A stretch of DNA of 64,000 nt, from assembly GCF_016937515.1 (NCBI RefSeq), contig NZ_JAFHKM010000002.1, positions 4,273,001-4,337,000 of the forward strand. The letters run 5' to 3'. A model generated the notes under the pieces. It searched no databases. It saw only the letters and a program-made list of their open reading frames with translations, and was not told the origin of the DNA. Every line of letters starts with the position of its first letter. The first letter of the stretch is position 1. This document shows, one piece after another, positions 37,669 to 45,440 of this stretch. The DNA is from Cohnella algarum. GTDB taxonomy: Bacteria; Bacillota; Bacilli; Paenibacillales; Paenibacillaceae. The translations under genes and the position numbers were made by a program.

Positions 37669-37938
37669 CTACGACACGTTACCATTTACTTGGACAACTG
37701 AGACGCTTGTATTATTATCGACTTCGAATATATAAGAACCTGCACTTAAATTATTGAAATCCCTGGCAGTACTAAAGCCTACATCTGCATTGAATGTCCC
37801 AATACGTGTAGCAAAATTAATGTCGGTTCCTTTATATAATGAAACTTGAACAGAACCGGTTGCATTTGGAGGCAAAAGTAAATTACCATCAGAATCTCTA
37901 ATTGATGAAACTACAAGGTGGAGATCGTAACCTGTCAT
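37669..37938 (-). pseudogene. AT-rich remnant of a probably secreted protein
   Basis: The reading frame carries a beta-rich stretch including HLVVSSIRDSDGNLLLPPN, SVQVSLYKGTDINFATRIG and YIFEVDNNTSVSVVQVNG, ending in a stop at 37669. It looks like the C-terminal part of an extracellular or surface domain. Upstream it runs directly into the inferred left end of the transposon at about 37951, so the N-terminus appears lost. The first in-frame ATG is 37938 and lacks a clear RBS. The composition is much more AT-rich than the neighbouring core genes. The family is not recognised. Confidence 0.5.
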
Positions 37939-37950
37939 CAGCCACTTTAA

Positions 37951-37985
37951 TTGACGGTAGATTCGGAACCGCCAATGACGGTGGC
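37951..37985. repeat. Candidate left terminal inverted repeat of the transposon
   Basis: TTGACGGTAGATTCGG followed by CAATGACGGTGG. Both share the core TGACGGTRG with the right end (41330-41352, opposite orientation). The arrangement fits repeated transposase-binding sites. Confidence 0.55.
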
Positions 37986-38068
37986 TTTTTGCTTTCCTCA
38001 CCGCCGTTTCGGAGACAATTATATTTCGCCTTTGTTTGTCGGCGTAAAAAAACTGCTCCGAAGAGCAG

Positions 38069-38290
38069 TTAGAACAGCGGTCGGACGCGGTACTTGGCAT
38101 GTCGGTGGAGCCAGAACTTCGAATTTCCAAACTTCACGTACCAGTCCGTATCGAGCTCAAGGTTGGATGGCAAGAAGTGCTTTCCTACTTGAATCATCAC
38201 GGCATCACCACAACGTAGCGAGCAAAGCAACTCTTCTCCATCGTACACGTTCCAACGCTCGGTATCTCCATGAAATCGTATCTCATTCAT
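38069..38290 (-). CDS. DUF5348 family small protein, transposon accessory
   Basis: 73 residues from ATG 38290, which lies 9 bases after GAGGG (an upstream ATG at 38299 is also in frame). The pattern WNVYDGEELLCSLRCGDAVM, FLPSNLELDTDWYVKFG and FWLHRHAKYRVRP matches what I know of the DUF5348 domain, found in Firmicutes mobile elements. It starts 12 bp after the ATPase gene and is probably cotranscribed. Function unknown; it could be a regulator or accessory factor of transposition. Confidence 0.75.
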   Translation of the reverse strand: MNEIRFHGDTERWNVYDGEELLCSLRCGDAVMIQVGKHFLPSNLELDTDWYVKFGNSKFWLHRHAKYRVRPLF

Positions 38291-38302
38291 ATTTGTCATC
38301 CC

Positions 38303-39106
38303 TCACTGTTCCTTAAATTCAGCTAGGATCCTCGTCACATGGACGGTATCAATCATTTTGTCTTTTCGCAGCACTGCATCCAGAAGCGCAGCGGTGCAGA
38401 CGTTATTTATCTCTCGGCATATCCCCCGAGCATGCGCGTATATGGCGTCCATCGCTTCTGTCGTAAACACCGGCCCTGTACTTCCGGCAACCTCCAATTG
38501 GTGGGAGATGTAATCGCGGCACTCCTCGAGCGACAAGCCTTCCAAATGAAAACGCACGTTCATCCGCTGTGTAATCGGCTTGAAGATTCTCAGTTGCAAC
38601 GTGGCCTGTAGTTCCGGCTGTCCAATGAGCAGCAGGGCAAGCGGCGAAATCGAGTCCATACGAAAATTCGTCAAAAAGCGTATTTCTTGCAGCATGTCTC
38701 CTGAAAGCAGGTGCGCTTCATCCACGACAATAACGGCGACCTTCTGCTGGTTCTCGTACAAATCCCATACGAGGTGCTGGAATTGCCGTTTGGCTTCGCT
38801 GCGCAGAAACTTGGGCGGCAAGCCGAAGTGGTGGAGGAGTTCACGGTAAAAGTCCCTTGGTTTCAGATTCGCATCCGACAGATAGATAAACCGGTACTTG
38901 TTCGGATCCAGTTGGTCTTTCAAGTAGCGAACGGCTGTCGACTTGCCGCAGCCAATTTCACCGGTGACGCAGCCAATCGAGCGAGTCATCACCATATACT
39001 GCATCCGTGCTACACATTCTTCGAATCGCTTGGAGCGGTGCAGATGCCGTGTTTCAATCTCCCGGGTGAACGGAACGCGCTCCCACCCGAAGAAACCACG
39101 AATCAT
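38303..39106 (-). CDS. ExeA-like AAA ATPase, transposition regulator (TniB/TnsC-like)
   Basis: 267-residue AAA+ ATPase. The N-terminus IRGFFGWERVPFTREIE is typical of ExeA/TniB proteins. Walker A is GEIGCGKST near residues 49-57, Walker B is VAVIVVDEAHLLSGD, and sensor motif LLLIGQPELQ follows. In Mu, Tn7 and Tn552-type elements such an ATPase selects targets and activates the transposase. The start overlaps the transposase stop by 4 bp (ATGA). Size is very close to the Tn552 ATPase (271 residues). Confidence 0.9.
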   Translation of the reverse strand: MIRGFFGWERVPFTREIETRHLHRSKRFEECVARMQYMVMTRSIGCVTGEIGCGKSTAVRYLKDQLDPNKYRFIYLSDANLKPRDFYRELLHHFGLPPKFLRSEAKRQFQHLVWDLYENQQKVAVIVVDEAHLLSGDMLQEIRFLTNFRMDSISPLALLLIGQPELQATLQLRIFKPITQRMNVRFHLEGLSLEECRDYISHQLEVAGSTGPVFTTEAMDAIYAHARGICREINNVCTAALLDAVLRKDKMIDTVHVTRILAEFKEQ

Positions 39107-40485
39107 GAGCGTTTCACCTCTTTCATCGCTCGCGAAAGCGCAGCGCCTTGCGCTTCGCGGGTCTGCCGTTTCTGTTCTTCCACCAATAATTCCACATAGT
39201 TGAGGCCCGTCTTCGGCGGTTGCATGACGGCCTTCGGTTCATCCTGCTTCGGCCGGTTTTTCGGATCGCGGAGCTTCATTGGCTTCGCGTCTTCATAGCG
39301 CTGGCCGTCCTTCCACACCTGGATGACGGACAGGTCGTGCGGATCGAATCGCACCTGAATCTTCGAGCCGGCAAGCTCTGTCTGGACCTCGAATATCGTG
39401 CCCAGCAGCGAGATGCATCCCGTTTTGTCCACTTTGCGGGATTCCTCCAGCAAGAATACTTCTATGAGTTCATGCGGCGGCAACATGCGAATCGGGTGGT
39501 CGTCTTTTTGGTATCGGTCGACTGGGCGCTGCTTAAAGCTGTTGTGGACTTTCTGGTGGTAAGCAATCTCAAGCCACGCCGAGAAGAATCGATTCAAATC
39601 GTTAAGCGTCTGGATCTTCCCTTGTTCAATCAGGTCGTATGCCTCCGGCACAAAGCTCTGGTCGACAAATCGGAAGAACTTTTCTTGCTTCCCGCGTCCC
39701 ATAGGACGTCCGGGGCGAGTATGCTTAAGCTCTGCCCCCAGTCGCCCGCAAATCCGCTCAAAATGGTGTGAAGAATAGATGGCGCCGTTATCGACATAGA
39801 TCATTTCCGGCACTCCGTTCTTTAAAATCGCCTTCTTCAGGCAATCCTCCAGCCGGGCCACACGTTCCTCGAAATAGAACTGGCCATGCACAACGAAGCG
39901 AGAGTAATCGTCAATGAAAATAACCAGATAGGCCATGACCTTCTTGCCGGGCTTGTCCGGATGCGGAAGGTAAAGGGTATGCTGCACATCGCCTTGCCAC
40001 ATGCTATTTCGGTGCGTGGCTTCAAACCGGCGAAAGTGGCTCCACCCCGTATTCAGTAACGCTTTGCGCGTGACGCCGCGGCGGCGAAGCTGCTTGCTAA
40101 GCGTGCTTTCTTTCAGGGTGCCGGGGGCCACGAATGCCGCCAGTTCCAGAATCGCAATAATCTGCCTGACGCTTCGGCCGGGTTGCTCCTGCTTTAAGGC
40201 AATCGCTTTGGCAAGCACATCCTCGGGGATTTCCCTGGTCGTGAGTTTGTCTGCTCGGACGGAGGGCAACAGCGCCTCCCATCCGCCTTCGCGATACGCT
40301 TTTAAATATCGCTCAAGCGTTCGTAGACTAATTCTCCTTCGCTGTCCCGACGACGTTTCATACTCATGGCTTACAATTTCGCGCATCAACGCCATCTGTT
40401 CTCCGGGATCCAATTTGCGGCTAACCAGTGATGCAATTAAGCCATAACGGAAGTTGGCTTCTTGCTGCCTTGCTTGCTCATCCAT
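39103..40485 (-). CDS. DDE transposase, Mu/Tn552-like, rve integrase core
   Basis: 460-residue transposase. The N-terminal helix-turn-helix part includes RRRISLRTLERYLKAYREGG. The integrase core has first Asp in MWQGDVQHTLYLP, second Asp in MIYVDNGAIYSSHH and the catalytic Glu in RPMGRGKQEKFFRFVDQSF. The C-terminal domain is the Mu-type beta barrel region (TIFEVQTELAGSKIQVRFD). RBS GGAGAGGAG precedes ATG 40485. Intact, no frameshift. Length is near the Tn552 transposase (480). Confidence 0.93.
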   Translation of the reverse strand: MDEQARQQEANFRYGLIASLVSRKLDPGEQMALMREIVSHEYETSSGQRRRISLRTLERYLKAYREGGWEALLPSVRADKLTTREIPEDVLAKAIALKQEQPGRSVRQIIAILELAAFVAPGTLKESTLSKQLRRRGVTRKALLNTGWSHFRRFEATHRNSMWQGDVQHTLYLPHPDKPGKKVMAYLVIFIDDYSRFVVHGQFYFEERVARLEDCLKKAILKNGVPEMIYVDNGAIYSSHHFERICGRLGAELKHTRPGRPMGRGKQEKFFRFVDQSFVPEAYDLIEQGKIQTLNDLNRFFSAWLEIAYHQKVHNSFKQRPVDRYQKDDHPIRMLPPHELIEVFLLEESRKVDKTGCISLLGTIFEVQTELAGSKIQVRFDPHDLSVIQVWKDGQRYEDAKPMKLRDPKNRPKQDEPKAVMQPPKTGLNYVELLVEEQKRQTREAQGAALSRAMKEVKRS

Positions 40486-40657
40486 GCTAAATCTCCTCTC
40501 CCTGTGGTCTATGAGAGTATCGCATAGACGCTAGAAGCCAGGGAGGGCGCATATTTTGTGGGATCAGGAGGGCAACTTGCCGTCCAGGCGATTTTTAAAG
40601 CAATTTTGGAGGCGATTTTCGTTTGCCTTGCTCCTTGGCGGTGGATGCTGAAGGGAT

Positions 40658-41260
40658 TTATAAGCGTGATGCTACAGGTAACCTCGCATTTAGAAACGTC
40701 CAATAGCCCCGTCTGGATGCGCCAGCGGGGATGAATCGGGGTAACAGTTTGTCCAGCCAATCCAATGTATCCATTGGCGTTGGGTTCATCATGGTGGGGT
40801 AAAGGTGGAGCATATCCGTGTCGTCCCCCTGGGCTACGAGTTTCCCAGCAACCCATAGTGCTGCATCCGCTGCGCGGCGCAGATGTCTTGCCCACCAGCG
40901 TTTCAACGTACGGCGGCTATAACGCACGGCAGGAGTTGTTGTGCTTTCTGTCGTCTGCCGCCAAGAGAATCCCTTGTGCTTGCGCTTTAATGCCGCTTCT
41001 CGCACCCAAGTCGCATACCGGGCCCATGGAATCAGGAACTCCGGCAGGAGGGAGATTGTTATTCTACAGGTAGGACAATATCGACGGTAGATCGGGATCT
41101 GGATGACCTCATGCTTCGTCACAATTCCTCGCCAATAACGACCGTGTTTATGGAGAAGCCGACCGCAGTTTTCACAGCAGAGCTGGACGTCAGGAGATTG
41201 ATTTCCGAATGTGCGTAAATAAGCCTTGCAAGAAAGGCCGAAATAAAGTATTTTTGACAT
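40658..41260 (-). CDS. DUF6431 zinc-ribbon protein, transposon-encoded
   Basis: About 200 residues. An N-terminal zinc-ribbon has CCENCGRLLHKHGRYWRGIV and RRYCPTCRITISLLPEFLIP, giving two Cys pairs. The rest is helical and basic (REAALKRKHKGFSWRQTTES, RRTLKRWWARHLRRAAD) and could bind DNA. It lies 172 bp upstream of the transposase, on the same strand, as the first gene of the element. The start is uncertain: ATG 41260 is chosen, but the frame is open to 41326, inside the terminal repeat. Comparison with TniQ/TnsD-type targeting proteins is inference only. Confidence 0.7.
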   Translation of the reverse strand: MSKILYFGLSCKAYLRTFGNQSPDVQLCCENCGRLLHKHGRYWRGIVTKHEVIQIPIYRRYCPTCRITISLLPEFLIPWARYATWVREAALKRKHKGFSWRQTTESTTTPAVRYSRRTLKRWWARHLRRAADAALWVAGKLVAQGDDTDMLHLYPTMMNPTPMDTLDWLDKLLPRFIPAGASRRGYWTFLNARLPVASRL

Positions 41261-41320
41261 GATGAAGTGAATGCTCCCGGGGATCCTCGCCAAAGGTTCG
41301 GGAGCATTTTCCTTTTTAAT

Positions 41321-41372
41321 CGACAATAGCCTAATCCACCGTCATTGTACAGAAGGGATTAGGCTATTGTCG
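41321..41372. repeat. Perfect 17-bp inverted repeat across the right end of the transposon
   Basis: CGACAATAGCCTAATCC at 41321-41337 and its exact reverse complement at 41356-41372, separated by 18 bases. The inner arm overlaps the terminal repeat of the transposon; the outer arm lies in flanking DNA and covers the stop codon region of the next minus-strand ORF. Confidence 0.85.
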
Positions 41373-41619
41373 GCTGTTTATTCGGTTTGGCTCCGCCACA
41401 CCGAATGGCGAATTCATGCCTTTTTCCCGCCATAAAGTCAGGCGGCGAACAGTAACCACTGGGGACGTCGAAACACCTTGAAGTTCCAAATCTTTCAATA
41501 GTAATAGTCCATGTAAAATCAGGATCATCACAGGCTGCTGATGCAGATTCTGAGTAGACAGGAAAAATACTTAAAAACATTGCAAATGCAGCAAACAACA
41601 TTAAAAACTTCTTTTTCAT
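41359..41619 (-). CDS. Small secreted cysteine-containing protein, possibly 3'-truncated
   Basis: 86 residues from ATG 41619, which follows the strong RBS GGAGGAGG. An N-terminal signal peptide is clear (KKKFLMLFAAFAMFLSIFPV, then SESASA before ACDD). The mature part of about 60 residues has four cysteines (ACDD, SRCFD, GYCSP, IRCGG), suggesting an extracellular disulfide-stabilised peptide. The final codons lie inside the outer arm of a perfect inverted repeat at the transposon edge, so the natural C-terminus may be lost. No family recognised. The RBS and first part are AT-rich. Confidence 0.6.
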   Translation of the reverse strand: MKKKFLMLFAAFAMFLSIFPVYSESASAACDDPDFTWTITIERFGTSRCFDVPSGYCSPPDFMAGKRHEFAIRCGGAKPNKQPTIA

Positions 41620-42242
41620 AAAAACTCCTCCTCCCACAAATAAATGTGGATTTAGTAATTGGTGGAATAATATCACCGAAAAAAATAATAACAAATATGG
41701 TAATATCAAAACATAGACTTGAATTCCTATATTTACAAAACAATTATTCAATTTAAATCAAAATTAAACAAAATTCGCTAAACCAGATATGCTGCTATGC
41801 GCTGATAACGGAAAATACTGATACCGAAGTGGTTGAAAGAAACACAGATTGGCTGTGTCCTGGCAGACCTAGACCGGCAACAGGGAACGGTGGGATCGCC
41901 GTCTTTTTGCCCCCTGCGCGCTCACGTCAATGCACAGTGATCTCGATACTGACGGGCTGAATTCCATCTTCGATTCGCTTCAAATATCCCTTTGTGGACC
42001 TCATAAAGGGATCTTCGCGCTAGGATCTTCGCGCTATTGGGTGGGGGAGGCCCTCTTAGCTAGAGCGGTAGGGTCAAAATCGGACAAGGGAATTGGTATA
42101 GATGCTTCACTCCGCGTTCTCTTTCTGTTGCCGCATAAAAAAATGCCCAAATGGGCAGACTGGTTGCTGGACAAGGGAATTGGTACAGATGCGAGCGATG
42201 CGTGGCTCCATGCTGGTGCCCGTTCTTTTTTTGTTTCCGGTC
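41620..42242. other. Gene-poor stretch with repeats, probable insertion-sequence debris
   Basis: No supported gene. 41620-41780 is AT-rich upstream DNA of the small secreted ORF. At 42009-42036 a 14-bp unit, GGATCTTCGCGCTA, appears twice in tandem. GGACAAGGGAATTGGTAYAG occurs as a direct repeat at about 42082 and 42169, followed by ATGC in both copies. These may be terminal or subterminal sequences of the ISL3-type element that begins at 42243, but this was not confirmed. Confidence 0.5.
42136..42157 (-). terminator. Hairpin terminator on the minus strand downstream of the ISL3 transposase
   Basis: Minus-strand TGCCCATTTGGGCA followed by TTTTTTTA. The stem is short but GC-rich and has a good T-run. 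Confidence 0.55.
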
Positions 42243-43412
42243 TTAATGTGATCGTCGCGCTTCAAGTGCAGGCAAACGAAGCTTATTGGCCGTCATGTAT
42301 ACCATGGCGATCAAATTCTCGACATTGCGGTAGCCACGCGCTTTGCGCTTGGATGCTTGAACGAGGCCATTGATGCCCTCCAAAAGCCCGTTGGTCATTT
42401 TGCTGTGGAACCAGCGCAAGATGCCTTCCTCGTGCCGCTTGATCGTTCTCGCCAGATCCACCATTGGCGTTAGCTGGGACCGATTCGCCCACCCCATCCA
42501 CTCCCGCAGGTACACATCCGCGAAGATCTGCGGCGTGCTCCAGAAATCCTGCAACGCCAGCTTCAGGCGATAGGCACGACCGGTTTGCAGGTGCGTACCT
42601 TTTAATCGCGTCAACGTTTCCCGCTGCGCCTCCGTCAGGTTGGATTCGTTCTTCAGCCAAATGTACTGGTATGCTTCAGTTCCCTCGTTTGCTTTTGCTC
42701 GGCAATTCGCACATCGTCTACGGCCTCGTTCACCAGCTTCATGACGTGGAATTTATCAAACGTGATCTCGGCTTTCGGGAAGAAGTCCTCAATCCCCCGT
42801 ATAAACGCCGGAGACATGTCACAGCAGACTTCCTCAATCTGCTCCGCGCTCGCGCCTATTGGCAGCCAGCCGTTCCTTGAAGCGACCCAGCGTGTCCATC
42901 CCTTTGCCTTCTGTCGCAAACAGGACGATCATGGTGTCGGCGTCTACAAACAGCGTGATGTATCGGTGGCCGCGGCGGGAAGACGTTTCGTCGATCGCAA
43001 TCCGCTTTACACGCGTCAAATCCAGTTCGGCCATCGCTTTATCCACGTAGTGATGGAAGATGCGCCACATCCGTGTGTCATGCTCGCGCAGTTCGCGTGC
43101 GGCAGCATTGACCGGCATTTCGGCCATCAGCCGCATGGCCCACGCATCAAACTGCAACGTAAAATGCGATTTCACGCGTGCCCAAGGAACCGGCACTTGC
43201 GTGATCTTCTTACAAGCATGACAATCCGTTCTTGGTACGCGTGCATGCATGTACGTTTTCCAGTCCCAGAAGTCGAGATGGCGCCACTTCTTCGTTTCCG
43301 TATCGTGCGCGGTGCACGCCGCACCGCAAATCGGACAAGCGAAGGTCGATCCGCGTTCGAAGTCGATGAACAAGTGCCAGGTGTTTTCCTTGTCATCGAA
43401 TTCCACGTGCAT
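42243..43412 (-). pseudogene. ISL3 family transposase, N-terminally truncated and frameshifted
   Basis: ISL3-type DDE transposase split over three frames. The zinc-finger part is FACPICGAACTAHDTET; then KRIAIDETSSRRGHRYITLF carries the first catalytic Asp, ITFDKFHVMKLVNEAVDDVR the second, and HSKMTNGLLEGINGLVQASK the catalytic Glu region. An extra base near 42859 and a missing base near 42670 break the frame. The 5' end stops at about 43412 (MHVEFDDKENT), where it abuts an oppositely oriented IS4-type gene, and the usual N-terminal residues are absent. The element looks inactive. Confidence 0.88.
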
Positions 43413-44466
43413 TAACTTCGGCCATCTGTTTGGCGCGATCGGCATTCTGGAAGGCTCCCCACTCAAATGGTTCTGCCTGCCCTTGTTCATGAATTTGTAG
43501 GACGGCGTCAAAACCATCTTCGGCTGGGACGCTTCGTCCGAGCAGCGGCAGGATTCCCACGTGGTACAAATGATCGATCAAGCGTTCCACGCCGCCCGTT
43601 CGTTTGGCGGAGCCTTGCTTCTGCTGGATCGTTACTTCCTGTCCATTCCGGCACTGAAGTGTTTGGGTGAAGGCAATCTCTCCGGCGAGAGCTGGATGTA
43701 CATCGTGACCAAGGCAAAGATGAATGTCGTCGCCTATGAGCGCCCCGTCCGCAAAACCGGCCGGGGACGGCCCGCCCAAGCAGGGAAAGATGCTCAAGCT
43801 CGCCGAGTTATTTCACACGCGGGCAACGGAATTTCAACCGGTCAACGTGACGATTTACGGGAAGGAAGAAACGCTCTCTTGCCTGTGCCTGGACTTGCTC
43901 TGGGGACAGGGCCTGTACCAAGGGCTTCGCTTTGTTTTGGTCAAACAAGGCGACCGCCATTCCATCTCGTCAGCACCGACCTGTCCCTGGAAGGGGCGGA
44001 GATCATCACGCTGTACGGGTATCGATTCAAGATCGAGTGCACCTTTCGCGAAATGAAGCAGGTGATCGGCGCATTCGGCTACCGATTCTGGAGCCGCTCT
44101 ATGCCAAAGCTGAAGCGATACTTGCGCAAAGACGAGCCGCATCCGCTGGAGCAGGTGAAGCGCGAAACGGATCGCTTGCGCATTCGGCAAACCCTGCAAG
44201 CGATTGAGGGCTTCGTCATGTGCAGTGTCATTTCGACAGGTATTATCCAATTGATCACCCTGCGGTTTTCCGGACGGACTCCCGCGCTGTTCTTTCGATA
44301 TCTTCGCACGCCTTCCAAAGCGATTGTCTCGGAAGCGACGGTGACGGCCCATTTACGTCATTCGATTTTTCGGCTATTTGCCCAAAACAGGCATCTTTCC
44401 GTAACCCAAATTATTCGTTCCAAGCAAGATTTGTCCGCTGCTGACGCAGATTCATGGGCTTCTTAA
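43413..44466 (+). pseudogene. IS4 family transposase, 5'-truncated with stop and frameshifts
   Basis: The plus-strand frame enters as GHLFGAIGILEGSPLKWF and hits an in-frame TAG at 43498-43500. It resumes with LLLLDRYFLSIPAL (catalytic Asp), shifts frame near 43771 (extra C) for GKMLKLAELFHTRATEFQ, and shifts back near 43964. The IS4 signature Y-(2)-R-(3)-E-(6)-K is complete in YGYRFKIECTFREMK. The N-terminal third is missing at the junction with the ISL3 gene near 43412. It ends about 40 bp from the bdbD stop codon. Confidence 0.88.
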
Positions 44467-44506
44467 GGTTGAGAACTTTTCACTGTCCAGTTATAAACTT
44501 CCTTGT

Positions 44507-45223
44507 TTATTTTTCCATCTCATTTAAAATTTTATCAATTTCTTTTTTTAAATTATCATAATTTAGTGCTGTGCTATCATCAAGTTTTCGTCCGTTAATT
44601 AAAATAGTAGGTGTTCCAGTAAAACGATTTTCTTTTGCAATTTTAACTTGATTATCCACTTCTTCACTGTATGTTTGGCTATCAATGTCTTGTTTTAACT
44701 TGTCATAATTAATATTTAATTCTTTTTCTTTGGCTAAATTCACCAAGAATTCTGATGTTGCCCATTCGATTCTTTCATCTTGCTGGTGTTCAAAAACAGC
44801 ATCATAAAATTTCCAAAACTCTTCATTACTTTGGTGAAAAACAGCTTGCCCAGCCAAAGCTGCTGTATAAGAATCTGGCAAAAAAATCGTAAAATTTTGA
44901 AATGAAAATGATACTTTTCCAGTGTCGATATACTCAGCTTTTAATTTAGGCATGATCTCTTCACTGAAATATTTGCAGGCAATGCATTTAAAATCACCGA
45001 ATTCGACAATTTTAATTGGAGCTGATTCGGAACCAATTGTTGGAGCTCCATTGTAATTAATTGCTATTGGCTTCGGTTCGGGCTTTAATAAAATGGCGGC
45101 CACGACAAGGGCAATGAAGCAGACGACCGTCGCCCATATGATGATTCTCATTCGTTGCTGTTTTTTTCGTTGTTGCTCCTGGCGTATTTTTTTGGTTGTC
45201 GCCTTCCGTTGCGATTTGTCCAT
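44507..45223 (-). CDS. bdbD: DsbA-like thiol-disulfide oxidoreductase, BdbD type
   Basis: 238-residue membrane-anchored thioredoxin-fold oxidase that introduces disulfides into exported proteins and is re-oxidised by BdbC. A basic cytoplasmic start is followed by one membrane segment (IIIWATVVCFIALVVAAILL). The outer domain contains the active site FGDFKCIACKYFSEE and the cis-Pro loop FTGTPTILINGR. RBS AGAGGAG precedes ATG 45223. The first about 55 codons are host-like in GC, while the rest is strikingly AT-rich, suggesting a recombinant or acquired catalytic domain. Its expected partner is the gene at 36916-37398. Confidence 0.92.
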   Translation of the reverse strand: MDKSQRKATTKKIRQEQQRKKQQRMRIIIWATVVCFIALVVAAILLKPEPKPIAINYNGAPTIGSESAPIKIVEFGDFKCIACKYFSEEIMPKLKAEYIDTGKVSFSFQNFTIFLPDSYTAALAGQAVFHQSNEEFWKFYDAVFEHQQDERIEWATSEFLVNLAKEKELNINYDKLKQDIDSQTYSEEVDNQVKIAKENRFTGTPTILINGRKLDDSTALNYDNLKKEIDKILNEMEK

Positions 45224-45316
45224 ATTCTGCTCCTCTGCTTGTATTAAGTAAGAAACTAACGCATAATTTCAATCTCTAATTGTAACCGATAAAGCTTAAA
45301 AAATCATGAAAAACGT

Positions 45317-45356
45317 CAAAAACCCTCAAATCCGTATATTTGCCCGGATTTGAGGG
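45317..45356 (-). terminator. Terminator of the subtilase gene (minus strand)
   Basis: CCCTCAAATCCG and CGGATTTGAGGG form a 12-bp stem, followed on the minus strand by TTTTTGACG. It lies about 85 bp past the subtilase stop. Confidence 0.8.
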
Positions 45357-45440
45357 CGAAGCTCACGATGATACTTTTCGTTTGTCGACTCGCTTTCCTG
45401 ACTCGCGCCGCTTTCGAGGCGGCTGCCGCGCCGTCGCGGC

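Larger units (their letters stand above)
37951..41352 (-). mobile_element. Four-gene Mu/Tn552-type transposon (DUF6431, DDE transposase, ExeA ATPase, DUF5348)
   Basis: Four co-directional minus-strand genes form one unit of about 3.4 kb. Candidate terminal inverted repeats are TTGACGGTAGATTCGG at 37951-37966 and, on the minus strand at the other end, ATGACGGTGGATTAGG within 41330-41347; 13 of 15 bases match across TGACGGTAGATTCGG. A second CAATGACGGTGG occurs near 37973 and may be an extra transposase site. The exact tips and target-site duplication could not be fixed from the sequence alone. The core resembles transposase/ATPase pairs of Tn552 and Tn5053 type. Confidence 0.7.

Noticed and set aside
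40509..40895. 128-residue minus-strand frame between the transposase and DUF6431 genes
   Set aside because: It overlaps the end of the DUF6431 gene in another frame and has no RBS or family match.
41930..42373. 147-residue plus-strand frame in the mobile region
   Set aside because: It runs over the direct repeats and then antisense into the ISL3 transposase; no RBS or recognisable motif.
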